DNA of 64,000 bases from Diplonema papillatum (GCA_030068145.1 JAPJBO010000024.1:186001-250000); one strand, 5' to 3'. Counted from the first letter of the stretch, positions 28,913 to 39,404 are shown. Program-made: numbers and translations. Notes: generated from the letters alone by a model not told the origin.

Positions 28913-30588
28913 CCGTCTTCGGAAAAATATTGGATAGGAAAATATTTGGATAGGAAAAATATTTGGATAGGAAATATTTTGGATAAAACGGCCTTCCGCG
29001 GAACATTTGGATATTTTTCCGGAAATTTTGTTTTGAATTTATGTCTCCTCTGAGTGCCCGCGCAGCAGTAGCTGCTTTACCCGGACGGGATTTTCTGTTC
29101 GGCTCTCTTGATGTACACCCCGGACTCCCACTCCGGATTGCGGGGTAGTAGTTTTGCGGTCATTTGTGCGGTCGGCCTCACTCCTCGATGCGGGAGTGGG
29201 ACCTCGTCAATGCGGGAGTGGCCACTCCCGCACTTTTTCACTCCCGCATTGACTTAGTATATGGCTGCTGAAGTCCGGGGTGTAAGAAATGGTCAAATAA
29301 GAAGGCTACGCATCAGTGCCATGCAGCACAAAACGAACCAGGGATATCAATCAGATATACCGCACGAGCAACACCGCAGAACGCACCGCAGAAAAGCGCG
29401 GGAGTACAGCTCGTGGGAGGAAAGAGACCTTGAAATAGGTGAGCTTGTTGCCGTCTAGGACTCACGGGAGAGATGCAGAAGTGGAACAGCATGCCAGGCA
29501 AAAAGAAGGTTTCGCGTGCAACGACCACTCGCGCTCGTACGCTGTACGGGAAAAACTAACTCCATTGCGCACGCTCTAGGCGGAAGTCGGAGTGAACCGA
29601 TCGACGTTGACGAACAAAAGGCCAAGAGAGGCCGTCTATTGTCATTAAGAAAAAAGGATACCGTGATCCTTTTAGAACTGATCGAGCGAAAAATGAACGA
29701 ACGGGGCCGCTGTCACTTACTCGCTCGTGAGCGTGCTTGCGCGCGCGACCGTCACCCGAACTACTGGGTTGCCAGTCATGTAATCTCAGAACTTAGCACA
29801 GAATGGGCTCGGAAGTGGTGTCGGAAGCACAACTACGTACAGACGACGAAGACAAGCAGAGTACTGGATGAAACCCAGACGGAACAAAAGAAAGAAGAGA
29901 TGCGGCCAGCTGTTCATCCTGCTTTAATGGAGTAACGATGTCCGACAAAGCTGCGTCTTGAACTGCGACCATGCTGCGGCGCATTTCATGCCATGCGACA
30001 CTCGCCCCGAAAGGTACTCGTGATGTGCACATTGACTATGGGCGACAAGCAAAGCGTTGCTGTTGTGACTGGTGGGGCTGCGGACGGGACACCCATCCCC
30101 GTAGTACCAAGTGATCTTTGCGGGGAAAACGAGCCGGATCATTCCCCAGGTCGCAGACACGAAGGGGTTCCACTTGACCTCGACCCCGAATAAATGGGCC
30201 AACACCGCGACAACAAAGCAGTACATCGAATGGTGAGGGCGCAAGAAACGGTTCCATCAGCAAGCGCTTTTCCTTCTGCGAATCGAACCATCAGCGTCCC
30301 CGTTGCTTCCTAGTACCGGCCGCGAACCGAGACCCAGACCCGCTGGGTCGGAGCGTCCAAAGCGCTCTCAGCCCAGGATTCCGTGGCTCATGAGGCGCGG
30401 GGAGAAACCAGAATTAGGGGGCGGGGGAATACGTTCTGGACTTAACAACCGGAAAATCGCCTTGAACTTTGATCGGACCGGAAAAATATTTGGATAGGAA
30501 AAATGTTTGGATAGGAAATATTTTGGATAAAATGGCCGTCCCAGAAAATTTTGGATATTTTTCCTATCCAATATTTTTCCGAAGACGG
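28913..30588 (+). mobile_element. Pogo/Tc1-like DNA transposon, TA target duplication
   Basis: Both ends carry perfect 30-bp inverted repeats starting CCGTCTTCGGAAAAATATTG, flanked on each side by TA (28911-28912 and 30589-30590). That is the target duplication of the Tc1/mariner/pogo superfamily. Subterminal 'TTTGGATAGGAAA' words recur at both ends (28935-28985, 30488-30530). Inside are remains of a transposase. Length is 1,676 bp. The coding region has shifts and stops, so the copy is inactive, but the ends are intact. Confidence 0.85.
29516..30240 (+). pseudogene. Decayed pogo/CENP-B-like transposase
   Basis: One frame (to TAA 29935) contains 'LIERKMNERGRCHLLARERA' and 'STEWARKWCRKHNYVQTT', similar to the end of a CENP-B/Tc5-type helix-turn-helix domain (W...F/W...HN...R). 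A second frame holds 'KVLVMCTLTMGDKQSVAVVT' and 'DGTPIPVV', like the start of a DDE_1 domain. A third holds 'FHLTSTPNKWANTATTKQYI', like the segment before its second Asp. The catalytic residues cannot all be placed. The shifts make it a pseudogene. Confidence 0.6.
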
Positions 30589-30688
30589 TAAGGAAAAAGT
30601 TTCTTGTTCTTCGCGTGTACAGGGTATAAACCTCTCTGGGGGGGTTTTCCTGTATTAGCACTTTTTCGTTGGCTTCGTTTTCTCTTTC

Positions 30689-31062
30689 ATGTGCAACCGT
30701 TGTTCCGGAAATGTTCCCGTCAGTACAGATGTACTATTACCAGGGGATAAGCTTCTATATCCACATTTGGACCGTCGGTCAGAATTTGGAAAGGCCGCCG
30801 GAAAAAAAAAAAAGAAAAATGGCACTGTCGTCCCCCAGGCGCCGGCAGCGGTGGCCAACGTGCAATTGGAGGGGCAACCACTGCACCAGCAAAGGCTACA
30901 GAAGGAGTGCACGCAGGGGGAATCCCACTTCCCAGCACCAGTAGAAGTGGCCAGTTTGGATGCAAGTTGGACGGGCACGGGGGAAAGAACAACAGCTCTG
31001 CATGACACATCACGTGCGAAGAGATAACCGCGGCGATGCAGATTATCGCCACAGATTCTTTG
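30689..31062 (+). pseudogene. 3' end of Cys-His element, chimeric
   Basis: An open frame to TAA 31027 ends in 'HDTSRAKR', identical to the end of the Cys-His protein at 34561. The following 35 bp (GCGATGCAGATTATCGCCAC...TTGCATTCT) are that element's 3' flank. Upstream the frame is unrelated (Lys-rich, then Gln/Pro-rich). This is a junction between a Cys-His element tail and other sequence. Confidence 0.5.
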
Positions 31063-31560
31063 CATTCTGACCCAAACTATCTACCAGACAAAATGCCAGG
31101 AATAAAACACATAGAAAGTCGAAAAATGAAGCGTCAAACAAGTCAATCGACCTTGCAAGGCTTTGTCACAAGTAAGAAGCCCAAACCTACTCCAAAGCCA
31201 GCAGACGAGCCGAAGGCTGTTCGCGAGGATGCAGAGTGGGGGAAGCTGTACTCGCAAGACTATGCCTAGTGGACAAAGAAGGACGTGGCGAGCCTGGGAG
31301 GAGGTACAAAGACGCTGAAGGAGTACGTGAAAGACCCCCGCACTTCCACCATCATGAGCATATCGCTGCTCATGCCACTGGCGAACGCAAGCCCTGAACG
31401 GCTCTTCTCCATGCTGAAGCTGTTGAAGACCCGCCTGCGTGGCAGTCTGGGGGATGATTCACTGCAGGAGCTGTTGACGCTCTTCTTAGTGGCCGAGTAC
31501 AGCGACACTGATGGATTGCCAAAGAGCGAGGTAAAAGCCTTTCTTGAGTTTTTTCATTCC
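31036..31560 (+). pseudogene. hAT transposase C-terminal dimerisation region
   Basis: One frame, broken only by TAG 31267-31269, reads a Lys/Pro-rich segment with 'QSTLQGFV' (PIP-box-like QxxLxxF) and then 'MSISLLMPLANASPERLFSM' followed by 'LKTRLRGSLGDDSLQELLTL'. The latter matches the hAT C-terminal dimerisation motif (A.ERLFS..k..ktrlR..l....l..l). The catalytic N-terminal two thirds are absent. From 31560 the frame runs on into repeat Y and loses hAT character. It is non-autonomous and decayed. Confidence 0.8.
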
Positions 31561-31624
31561 TCTCCGAGAAAGAACGGCACAGGCAGTTCCGGTCAACTCC
31601 TTTCTACTTTTCTCAGAGACAAGA

Positions 31625-31735
31625 TACTGCGGATTCGGGTCGGCAGCTCCTGCTGTTGCTTACCTGCGACTGGAGGGCAGGTGCAGGTTGAGGCCGGAGA
31701 GGAGGCAGAGACACCGGCAGGCGAGCCAACTCAGT
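31625..31735 (+). repeat. Repeat Y
   Basis: 'GGTCGGCAGCTCCTGCTG', 'TGGCTTACC'-like text and 'AGGCCGGAGAGGAGGCAGAG' recur at 55975-56090, with 'ACTGGAGGGC' in both. Confidence 0.75.
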
Positions 31736-31828
31736 GCAAAAATTGCAGAAAAACAGTGAAAACGCAAAAAAGCCGTTATCGGTCCAAATTTGGAAAATGG
31801 GCCGGAGACCAAGCTAATACCCTGGTTC

Positions 31829-32045
31829 TATTAAAAAAAAAAAAAAAAAAAAAAAACAGCCCGACTGGCACCCAACCCCCACAGGGAACCCAGAAACATT
31901 CGGGAACCCCCGGAAAATTTGACCCACACCGATGTAGGTTGATAAAACGCCCGCAACACGTGTCGCCAAACCGGGCGGGGGGGGACCCATGAAGACCCCA
32001 TAAAGGACCCAACAAGGGGCTGGGAATGGATCCACTGGGAAAACA
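31829..32045 (+). repeat. Poly-A tract and repeat Z
   Basis: About 25 consecutive A (31832-31856) precede 'TGGCACCCAACCCCCACAGG', 'GGGAACCCAGAAACATTCGG' and 'GTGTCGCCAAAC', which recur at 51000-51140 without the A tract. Confidence 0.8.
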
Positions 32046-32129
32046 GTAGAACGTGTCCCCTGTTGTTCCGGGCCAGCCCTACAACGCTCTTCGGCGTCCC
32101 AGGCCCAGTCATGCCGCCATTTACTAGTC

Positions 32130-32395
32130 ACCTACGACTGATCTTACAAGTCACAAATCTTACTCGTCATATGACTACTACTGAGTCATTCTTACAAGTG
32201 AATGAGTCCACTTTTGCAAAGGGATTCCTTCTACAAAATGCATTAGTCGCTGGTAAGAAACAAAGTAAAAACCACTAGTAAGAATGACTACTGCAGTAGT
32301 CATTCTTACTACTGCAGTAGTAAGCACGCTTCAGTAAGAATATCGACTAGTCACGTCAAATCAGTAGTAAGCACTTTTCATTACGGTGTGTTTGA
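32130..32395. repeat. Palindrome-rich 'ACTAGTAAGAATGACT' block
   Basis: The block contains a perfect 36-bp palindrome at 32276-32311 (arm TAGTAAGAATGACTACTG). Around it are many more copies of 'AGTCATTCTTAC', 'TAGTAAG' and 'GACTAGTCA' in both orientations. It is probably a small foldback element. Confidence 0.8.
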
Positions 32396-32505
32396 AATGA
32401 CTAGTGCACCGTGCAGGTTCCGCCTTCAGGTGAAATCCCGAAAGCACCCAGAAATACTTGACGTTGCTGCTTCGACGCCGAATGGAAGGAAGGAAATATA
32501 AAGGT

Positions 32506-32870
32506 GAGCCAATTCACCCACCCCCTGATCGAGCGTAATCGAGTGTAATGTTTTGGGGTTAGAATGCAAAGAATCTGTGGCGATAATCTGCATCGCCGAC
32601 GGCGCGGTTATCTCTTCGCACGTGAAGTGTCATGCTTTCGCCTCTTTAGCTCGTCTTGATCGTCGCGCTCAGGCGCGCGTTTGGTGCTTCGCTTCTTCTT
32701 CGATTGCTCGTCGAGGTTCATCGGTTGCGCGTCGATTTCTGCTTTTTCTCGGCGCCTGGGCGGAGTGTAATATAGTGTAATCGAGTGTAGTAGAGTGGAA
32801 TCGAGTGTAGTAGAGTGTAGTAGAGTGTAGTCGAGCGTTGTAGAGTGTGATCGAAATTGACACTAGTATT
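32506..32870 (-). mobile_element. Internally deleted Cys-His TIR element (MITE)
   Basis: The left end GAGCCAATTCACC-CACCCCC matches, inverted, the right end of the 34.5-kb element. The next 150 bp (GATAATCTGCATCGCCGACG and on) match that element's 3' end. The Cys-His coding part is gone, and the right side is an array of 'GTGTAGTAGAGTGTAGTCGA' words, related to the subterminal 'GTGTAATCGAGTGTAATCG' repeats. Confidence 0.7.
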
Positions 32871-33039
32871 GTGGGTTCGACCACTGGTGGACCCCTGGCT
32901 GGCCCATGTTGACCACTGTCTGGCCCAAGAAGTGCCAAGCACAAGCATACGAGGGACGGAAACCGCAGGTGTGGGCCTTCACCGTGGTGGAGCCAGGCTA
33001 GATTCGGGGTGGCGCCCTGGGAGGGACAGGGACGGGGGT

Positions 33040-33130
33040 AGTCACGCCTTAGTCCCAGGGCCTCTCCCCACCCATCTGTATGTGTCATCGCTACCGCGCT
33101 GACCTTTCCCTCAAAGCCCGCTGCCCACTG
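33040..33130 (+). repeat. Repeat R, partial copy
   Basis: 'GCTACCGCGCTGACCTTTCC' and 'CAGGGCC(T/A)CTCCCC' match 2850-2920. From 33131 to 34460 I see several open frames without recognisable domains or codon bias and call no gene. Confidence 0.65.
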
Positions 33131-34463
33131 CCCTACAAGAGACATGCTTTGCACTCTCTGAATGCCCATTGACTGTGCTCCGCTTCAGCCGACTGCTTTG
33201 GAAGAGGTACTGTGCTCCGTTTGGTGCCGACTGCCCTGCCAGAGACGTGCTTGCAGACAGAGGTCGGCCGCCGCTACTTTGGTTTTCTCTCGCGTCTTCC
33301 CAGCTCCGCCACCTTCCCAGAGGCTTGGGGAGAGCCACGTGCTCCGGCTGTAAGGGACGAGACCGAGGTGCGACGCTGGCCCCGGTCGCAATCTGTATGT
33401 GCCGGCCCGGCCCGATTAGGCCTTTGGAGTACCGCGTGAATGGCGCGATTGGGCCCACGCGCATGCAGCCTGTCTGCTCGCAGTCACGCCGGCCGGCCCG
33501 CAACCGCAACCACATTCGCTTGTGCCCACACACCAGCTCTTCTTATCGAGCTAGCGATCCAGCTAAGGAGCACAACCGAGGATCCGAGGCGGAATCATGC
33601 CCCACAGTGGCCGCACGAGAGCAGACAGCGATGAAGGCCGCAGGGACAGGGTGTGTCAGCCACAATAACGGCAGGTTCCTCCCGCAGACGCACTACCCAT
33701 CGGAATGTGACAGCGCAAGTAGGCTCGATGGAAGCACGAAGTGAAGCAGGATAGACGAGCTACGGAGACGAGACGAGTCGTGTACCAGGGGCAGGCCGGG
33801 ACGATGAACCGCATGAAGCCGAAGAAAAAGTTCAAGAACGAAGCAACACCACAAGCCGCGTGCAGCCAAGCAGACCTCCCGGAACCTACGTGGGCAGTAA
33901 CGAGGAGCCAACAGATGAGTGTCCACTGAACCCCCTTGTCAATACCCCCAACGACTATGGCACGAATTGCGCAATGCCAGACGGTAGCGTCTGACAATGG
34001 CATGCGTGACATTGCAGTGCCTAAAGGTGAGATTAGCCTCCGTTTTCAACCGCCTTGTTGTCGCCAGGGAGATCGAACCCACAAACAGAAACTTGACATC
34101 TTCGAGGACAGGGTGTCTGCCAAGCGCTTGCCCTATCGCCTGGAACTGCCCCGCAGGGAATGCCAAAAGGCTCGAGTATTAGCTGCGCTAAATTGCAAAG
34201 GTTGCTAATACGGGAAAACGGGTACCCGAGCCCCTATGCACTCGACAACCTGCTTCCACAAGTCAGTCCGAACTTCCTCGTCCCCTGCTGCACTGCCTGG
34301 CTACATCCTTTTTTCAGACGAATATGCTTCTTTTTGTTCGATATTCGATGATCGTGCTATCAGCATCTTTAGCCCCAGAAGAAGGCTCGATAATAGACAC
34401 GTTGCATCGGCTAATCAGGATTGGCTGAGTGCTGTGTGTTTAATCAATTGTTACAGTACCCCC

Positions 34464-35376
34464 CCAATTCACCAAAAGCTGATCGATTGTAATCGATCGT
34501 AATCGTTTGGATTAGAATGCAAAGAATCTGTGGCGATAATCTGCATCGCCGACGGCGCGGTTATCTCTTCGCACGTGATGTGTCATGCTTTCGCCTTTTT
34601 AGCTCGTCTTGATCGTCGCGCTCAGGCGCGCGTTTGGTGCTTCGCTTCTTCTTCGATTGCTCGTCGAGGTTCATCGGTTGCGCGTCGATTTCTGCTTCTC
34701 GGCGCCTGAGCGATGGTCGTGGCACATCGACGCGTCCTTTGCGCCTTTTCGGTACCGGCTCCGCCGCGGAGTCCGATTGCCGCTTCTTCGCTGGCGTTGA
34801 TGCCGTCTTCCCGACCTTCGCTGCTGACGTCGGTGTTGATGTTGCGGGCTCTCGCTTGCCTTCTGCTGCTTCCTGCAGAATGAACACCACGTTCTCACGC
34901 TTCGCCTGTCTCGGCGCTGGCGCGGCGCCCTCCAGCTCCGCCTTCCTCTTCTTCGATGCTGCTTCTTCTCCTCTCGCCACGGTCGCCCGGTGGTGCCCCT
35001 TCCGACAGCACAGTTTGGGCCTTCGACTCCGCAAATCCGCGAGCCGGCTGCAGTGCGCACACGTCGGCATGCCATGATCAAGGCACCGGTGGTGTCCGTT
35101 GCGGCAGCACTCCGCGATCGTCTTGCACGTCGCGCATTGCGTCAGGCGGTGCTGCGCGCAGAACTTCACCGCAAGGCCGTCGTCTTCCTTGTGGTGGGCC
35201 TTACAGCACCACGCCACCGACTTGCCCCGGCGCTTGCAGACGTCGCACTTCACCTTTTGGTGCTCGTGTCACACCCGCTCACCCCACTTTTCGTGTTGGG
35301 GAACCCCTTCTTGTAATCGACGCGTAATCGAGTGTAATCGAGCTCAAGTCGCTTTCAGGGGGGGTAGGTGAATTGG
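34464..35376 (-). mobile_element. TIR element encoding the Cys-His protein
   Basis: The 0.9-kb element has inverted ends: CCAATTCACC on the left and GGTGAATTGGCTCA on the right, reading GAGCCAATTCACC inward. Next to both ends are subterminal 'GTAATCGAGTGTAATCGA'-type repeats. It carries the ORF 34561-35253. Ends plus subterminal repeats are shared with the deletion derivative at 32506-32870 and the short one at 61740-61855. This is the layout of a non-autonomous or minimal DNA transposon family. No target duplication could be fixed. Confidence 0.7.
34561..35253 (-). CDS. Cys-His repeat protein of a TIR element
   Basis: A 230-codon frame ends at TAA 34561-34563. It has no ATG: it opens from a TGA about 15 codons upstream through GTG 35253. 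Residues about 3-90 form three Cys-His units: 'CDVCKR...WCCKAHH', then 'CAQHRLTQCATCKTIAECC' + 'RNGHH', then 'CLDHGMPTCAHCSRLADL...LCCRKGHH'. Pattern: CxxH-x4-CxxC-x(5-13)-CCxxxHH, very likely zinc-binding. A strongly basic tail (KKRK, KRRKGR, SKKKRSTKR) follows, ending HDTSRAKR, with many possible nuclear signals. I know no named domain with this spacing. A DNA- or RNA-binding accessory role is inference. The missing ATG suggests loss of a 5' part or dependence on an upstream exon. Confidence 0.65.
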   Translation of the reverse strand: MKCDVCKRRGKSVAWCCKAHHKEDDGLAVKFCAQHRLTQCATCKTIAECCRNGHHRCLDHGMPTCAHCSRLADLRSRRPKLCCRKGHHRATVARGEEAASKKRKAELEGAAPAPRQAKRENVVFILQEAAEGKREPATSTPTSAAKVGKTASTPAKKRQSDSAAEPVPKRRKGRVDVPRPSLRRREAEIDAQPMNLDEQSKKKRSTKRAPERDDQDELKRRKHDTSRAKR

Positions 35377-35388
35377 CTCAAAAGGTAC

Positions 35389-35472
35389 CTACCCCCCGTG
35401 TATAAGATCGCCCTCATTTCTCAAAAAACCCGATCTTATACACGGGGGGGGAGGGCGCGATCTTAAACACGG
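35389..35472. repeat. Hairpin with CCCCCCGTGTATAAGATCG arms
   Basis: 'CCCCCCGTGTATAAGATCG' at 35391 pairs with 'CGATCTTATACACGGGGGG' at about 35430. A third diverged arm (CGATCTTAAACACGGGGGG) follows. Confidence 0.85.
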
Positions 35473-35494
35473 GGGGTGGTAGGTATGGGGCAAA

Positions 35495-35715
35495 TACAAT
35501 ACAAACACAATCTGATTTGTTCTTCGCTTACACCACCGTGTGTTGTTTTCTCACTCAGGACTTTGAGCTGTTGTGTTTGTGTTATTTGTCGTGTAGGGGT
35601 AGACCCGCATGACCTCACGTCCGTCAACACGTGGTTCGGTAGTTACAGCACTTGGGATCCCTTCTGTTCTTTGTCGGGCAGCGTCGTCGGGCATTTCCTT
35701 TCAAACTGGCGTTTA
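35495..35715 (-). repeat. SINE-like repeat B, copy 3
   Basis: Reverse complement of the B consensus, including 'TTTGTCGTGTAGGGGTAGAC' and 'CAGCACTTGGGATCCCTTCT'. Confidence 0.8.
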
Positions 35716-35964
35716 ACCGCCGCTGATGTAAAAAAAAAAAAGGAGGGGGGTACAAGACGAAGAATAGTGGCGATCGTTTTTTTTTGTGTTACCGTCGATC
35801 CCAAGGGACGATCAGGTTTTCTTTTTCTCCTTTTCATTAACTTTACTTGGGTTCTTCTCTTTTTCCCTCCTGGAAGCCTTGGGGCTCCGGGAGGATGGAG
35901 GGATCACTACCTTACCATGGTCAACCACGCATGAAATGAAATCAAAGATTGGCAAATGAAAGAG

Positions 35965-36062
35965 ACTGGAAGTGAGACGGGCCTGCCAAGAGGTGGTTGA
36001 TTCCTTTTTTGGCAGGGTTTTCTCTACCGGGCGGAAGATGCTTGGGTTGGCTCTTCTTCGTG
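35965..36062 (+). repeat. Repeat D, diverged copy
   Basis: 'GTGGTTGATTCCTTTTTTGG', 'CTCTACCGGGCGGAAGATGC' and 'TTGGGTTGGC' follow the D order. Confidence 0.55.
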
Positions 36063-36181
36063 GTTTCGTGCTTTTTTAGAGTTGTAGAGGGTTCTCTGTG
36101 TTTCGAGAATTCCTGCAAGAAGGAATTCTTGTTCAGTGTTTAGGCAGAACACCGCCAACGAGGGAGAGGTACTAATGAGCC

Positions 36182-36510
36182 GGCCCGTCCCTATCTCTTG
36201 AAACTGCATCGAAGTGCCTGCCGCTGTTTTATCACAGTGAATCACGGTCCACCACGGTCCACCACGGTCTATCAGGTCCATCCCTAGTCCCTAGAGCTGC
36301 ATCGAATTGCCCGGTGCTGTATTCTTCGGTCTATCACGGTCTATCAAGAGGGGATGGACCGGCTCAACTAACAATAAAAAAGAAGAGAGAGAGAGACGAG
36401 TAAGAGTGCAGGGACCATCTCTCCGAGGAGTATCCGGTCGCCCCACTACTATCCTGTACTACTACGGCGGGCGCAAGTCGTTGCGCCGTGGGCGCGGAGC
36501 GAGCCGTGGA
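36182..36510 (-). repeat. Repeat W (inverted copy) joined to repeat R
   Basis: 36182-36370 is the reverse complement of 4712-4820 with triplicated 'CACGGTCCAC'. From 36400 the text matches the second half of R (CTACTACGGCGGGCGCAAGTC). No gene is recognised between 36510 and 37700. Confidence 0.65.
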
Positions 36511-37703
36511 AGAAGATAAGGAGCCTGCTTTTTGGCTTCGTGATTTCCTAGATTCCCCCAGTCGGCGCCTTTTCGGGGGGATAAAGTGGATGCACTCATC
36601 CCGGTTAACCACTTGAGGACGAACGGTTTGAGAAGCCCCAACCCAGAAGTCTCCTGCTTAAATCTGCAGGGATTTATACCCCTTCAGATCCATGGATGTG
36701 CTAGAGTTCGCCATTTTTGCGATTGTAAACTGTCGCCTTTCTAAGTTCCTTTGTATGTGCTCAATTGGAACAGCCGTGCAAGTAAAATCTAGAGATCTTG
36801 GCCAACACAATATTGCGTGTGGTGTGGGCTGCCTACCAAAGAAACTGCAGGTAGTGTCGAAAGACGTGGGGAGACAACTGCGGAACGACTGGGGCGGCGG
36901 GGTGAAAGTTCGTTGACGAGATGCCAAGCAAAAAGATCGCGGATACCGAAATAAACAACCTTAAGTCCGTCGAACACACACACTTGTGTTTTTGAAGGGT
37001 CATCCGGAGTCAGTTGTCGGAAGCTGAGCTCACTCCTGACACTCTCAGCGTGGCTATCCACCCTAACCTCCAGAATGTTTAAGATTCCAGCCAAAACCCG
37101 GTTTTGTAAACCGAGAAGCTCGGTCTATCTATACATTGATGTGCATAACCCGCAGGCTGACGCTGCTAGTTTTGCCTCGCGTACATGCCATCAACAGTGC
37201 CCTACAGTGCTAGCGTTGTTCACTTGAAACCCAACAAACGTAGCTCTGCACCACGGTTATCTATACAGGAAAGTCGCTTTTGCCCCTCACAGTGTTGCCC
37301 CGTGCACTGGGTCGCTTGGGTCTTCGTTTACTTGAATAGTGCTGGGGCTTGGTCTTGCGTGCACAATCTGACGTGTATACTCGGAAATTCATTTGCAGTT
37401 AGCAAGAAATTGTTTCAAAACCAGCACGCAGGACTATTGGGTTGGTTGTCTTGTTTGTTTCTCGGTACGTGGAAAAAGGTTCTTTGAACCTGGGTGCTTT
37501 GGTTGTTTGCTTGTTTGGTACATTGAAGGAGCAGGTTGCAAGCACGAGTGTGGAAGGTAAGGCCAGTGAATTGAGCATGTGTGTGAGTGTGTGTGGTTGC
37601 GCGTGGATTTTTGCTCATGGCTAACAGATTCTGATTGCATCTGACACGAAGACGAGCCCACTTGCCACTCACCGGGATGTTATGTGTGTCGGTGACGACT
37701 GTA

Positions 37704-37835
37704 TCATCCGGGGCCTGCGGACATTGGTCAACAGGATCGTCAATGTGTCACCACTTCAGATCTCTGCATCCGGGTTGCGGAATGTTCACGCATTCCCTTT
37801 CGGCGATCCTGCACGTCCGAGCAAGCTCGTCAGTG
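37704..37835 (+). repeat. Dispersed repeat L, copy 2
   Basis: Nearly identical to 17290-17420. A minus-strand frame (37748-38038) crosses it but ends inside the repeat and has no recognised domain. Confidence 0.85.
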
Positions 37836-38389
37836 GCAGCTTTGAGGCGAGCAATTACACCTTGCCTTAGGACCGACTGACCCATGTCCAATTGCTGTTG
37901 ACAGGTTCTCTTGAAGCATGGAGAAGGCGAGATTCTTCGAGGGACGTCTCTGCAGGTTGTCAGCGTCATCAGGAGCGCACCACTACTCCCCTTGCCCGGA
38001 CTCGAAGCTGTGATCGGTGCCAATCGGGCCCCAGTCAATAAGTAAACGATAGTAACGCCTATACAAACATTACATCTTCGAAGAATCCAACTCGATTCAA
38101 ATCTGTGGCCGGAAAACCGCCGTCAGTCGAGGTGGATACAATGGACCGAGTTTGGAGCCCAGCTAGCAACAGCAGCGGTGTGTGGATGAAACAGGTCAAT
38201 CGAGCGATACAGACGACAACCTGCATGACAGGCTCTTGCACCATGAGTTGGAAGAGCTAGGCCAGGCTAAGCTCAGTGCGCAGAGACAGCATCCTAAATT
38301 GTGCCGCCTGTGCTCTGAACCCCGTGCAGCTAACACGATGAAAATCTGAAGTCTTGAGCTGATCCCCCCTGTCGCAGGCAAAGTGCACT

Positions 38390-38935
38390 GCTGCGTGTGT
38401 GCGTTGTGAGTTGTGAGGTGGGTGAGGAAGAGTGTATAAACGCAGTGAGCCTGACAAAGTCACCGGGGGTGTACGCGACTGAGTGCATGGTGAGAGGATA
38501 CCGAGTGCGTCTGCTTGAAAAACCCTGACTGGCAGGATTGATGTATGCACTTTAAGCAGGTTCGTACGGTACCAGATCAAGACCAAAGGACAGAAGCGAA
38601 TACCATTCCCCTCGAAAAGCGCGTACTGCAGTGAGCTTGACTAAACTCCCCACACGAGTGAGAGTGAAGACGAATGAGAATGCCGTGTAGAAGGTTCCGT
38701 TGTGCGCACGAGAGAAGGTTGTCGAGGTGTCCTCTGTGGCATGTGCTAGCGGTGGTTCCCCGCTAATCGGCAATGGGAACCCATCGGGTTCTCAGTGGAA
38801 GCAAGGCACTGCCGAAAAGGTAGCAACCACAGCTGCTCTACTGGGTTGAGGCTGCGGGGACAAGTACTCTGTTCTCACCTGTCGTGAGCACGCACTGCAG
38901 TGAGTCTGATCGAAGTTCCTGGGATAGGTGAGTGG
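38390..38935 (+). repeat. Three diverged 'CACTGCAGTGAG' units
   Basis: 'AGTGAGCCTGACAAAGTCACC' (38435), 'CACTGCAGTGAGCTTGACTAAA' core (38625) and 'CACTGCAGTGAGTCTGATCG' core (38895) recur at roughly 200-270 bp spacing, each followed by text like 'CTCCCCACACGAGTGAGAG'. This is a decayed tandem array. No gene is seen in 37836-39150. Confidence 0.45.
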
Positions 38936-39149
38936 GTGAATAGAAGGAAGGGTGCTTGATAGAGAACCTTTGAGTAGGCCCCTGTGTTGAGTGTTTGCGC
39001 GGTGGTCCGATCGGCTACGTGAAACCCGCCGGATACCTGAAGTAACGCTGCTGGGCGGTTACGTGAAAACTTGACTTGAGTGCTTGAGTGCCACTTGGGG
39101 CAAACAACTTGCTACAAATAGGAATAGTTGAGTCGCAGCTCTTGGATGG

Positions 39150-39355
39150 CAAAAATGCTCGAGGGGCTGCCTTGTGCTTAGGCTAGAGGGGGGGAAACAA
39201 TACAACTACAAAGTGGGTCTTTTTTTGTTGAACGCTTACGCCCGCCACTCCGGATTCACTGTGTTTCGTGCGGGCTACAGCACACTTACCTCCTTTGATC
39301 TTTTGCAGCTGGCAGCCTCCTCAAGTATTTCCTACAAAGCAGGTGCTTATACAAA
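39150..39355 (+). repeat. Repeat A, full copy
   Basis: It begins 'ATGCTCGAGGGGCTGCCTTG' and ends 'CCTACAAAGCAGGTGCTTAT' plus an A tract. It is the best preserved plus-strand copy. The A tract at the end supports retroposition. Confidence 0.85.
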
Positions 39356-39404
39356 AAAAGAAGCCGGTGCCATTCTTAGCTTTTTTCCACGAAAAGGGGT
39401 GGGA

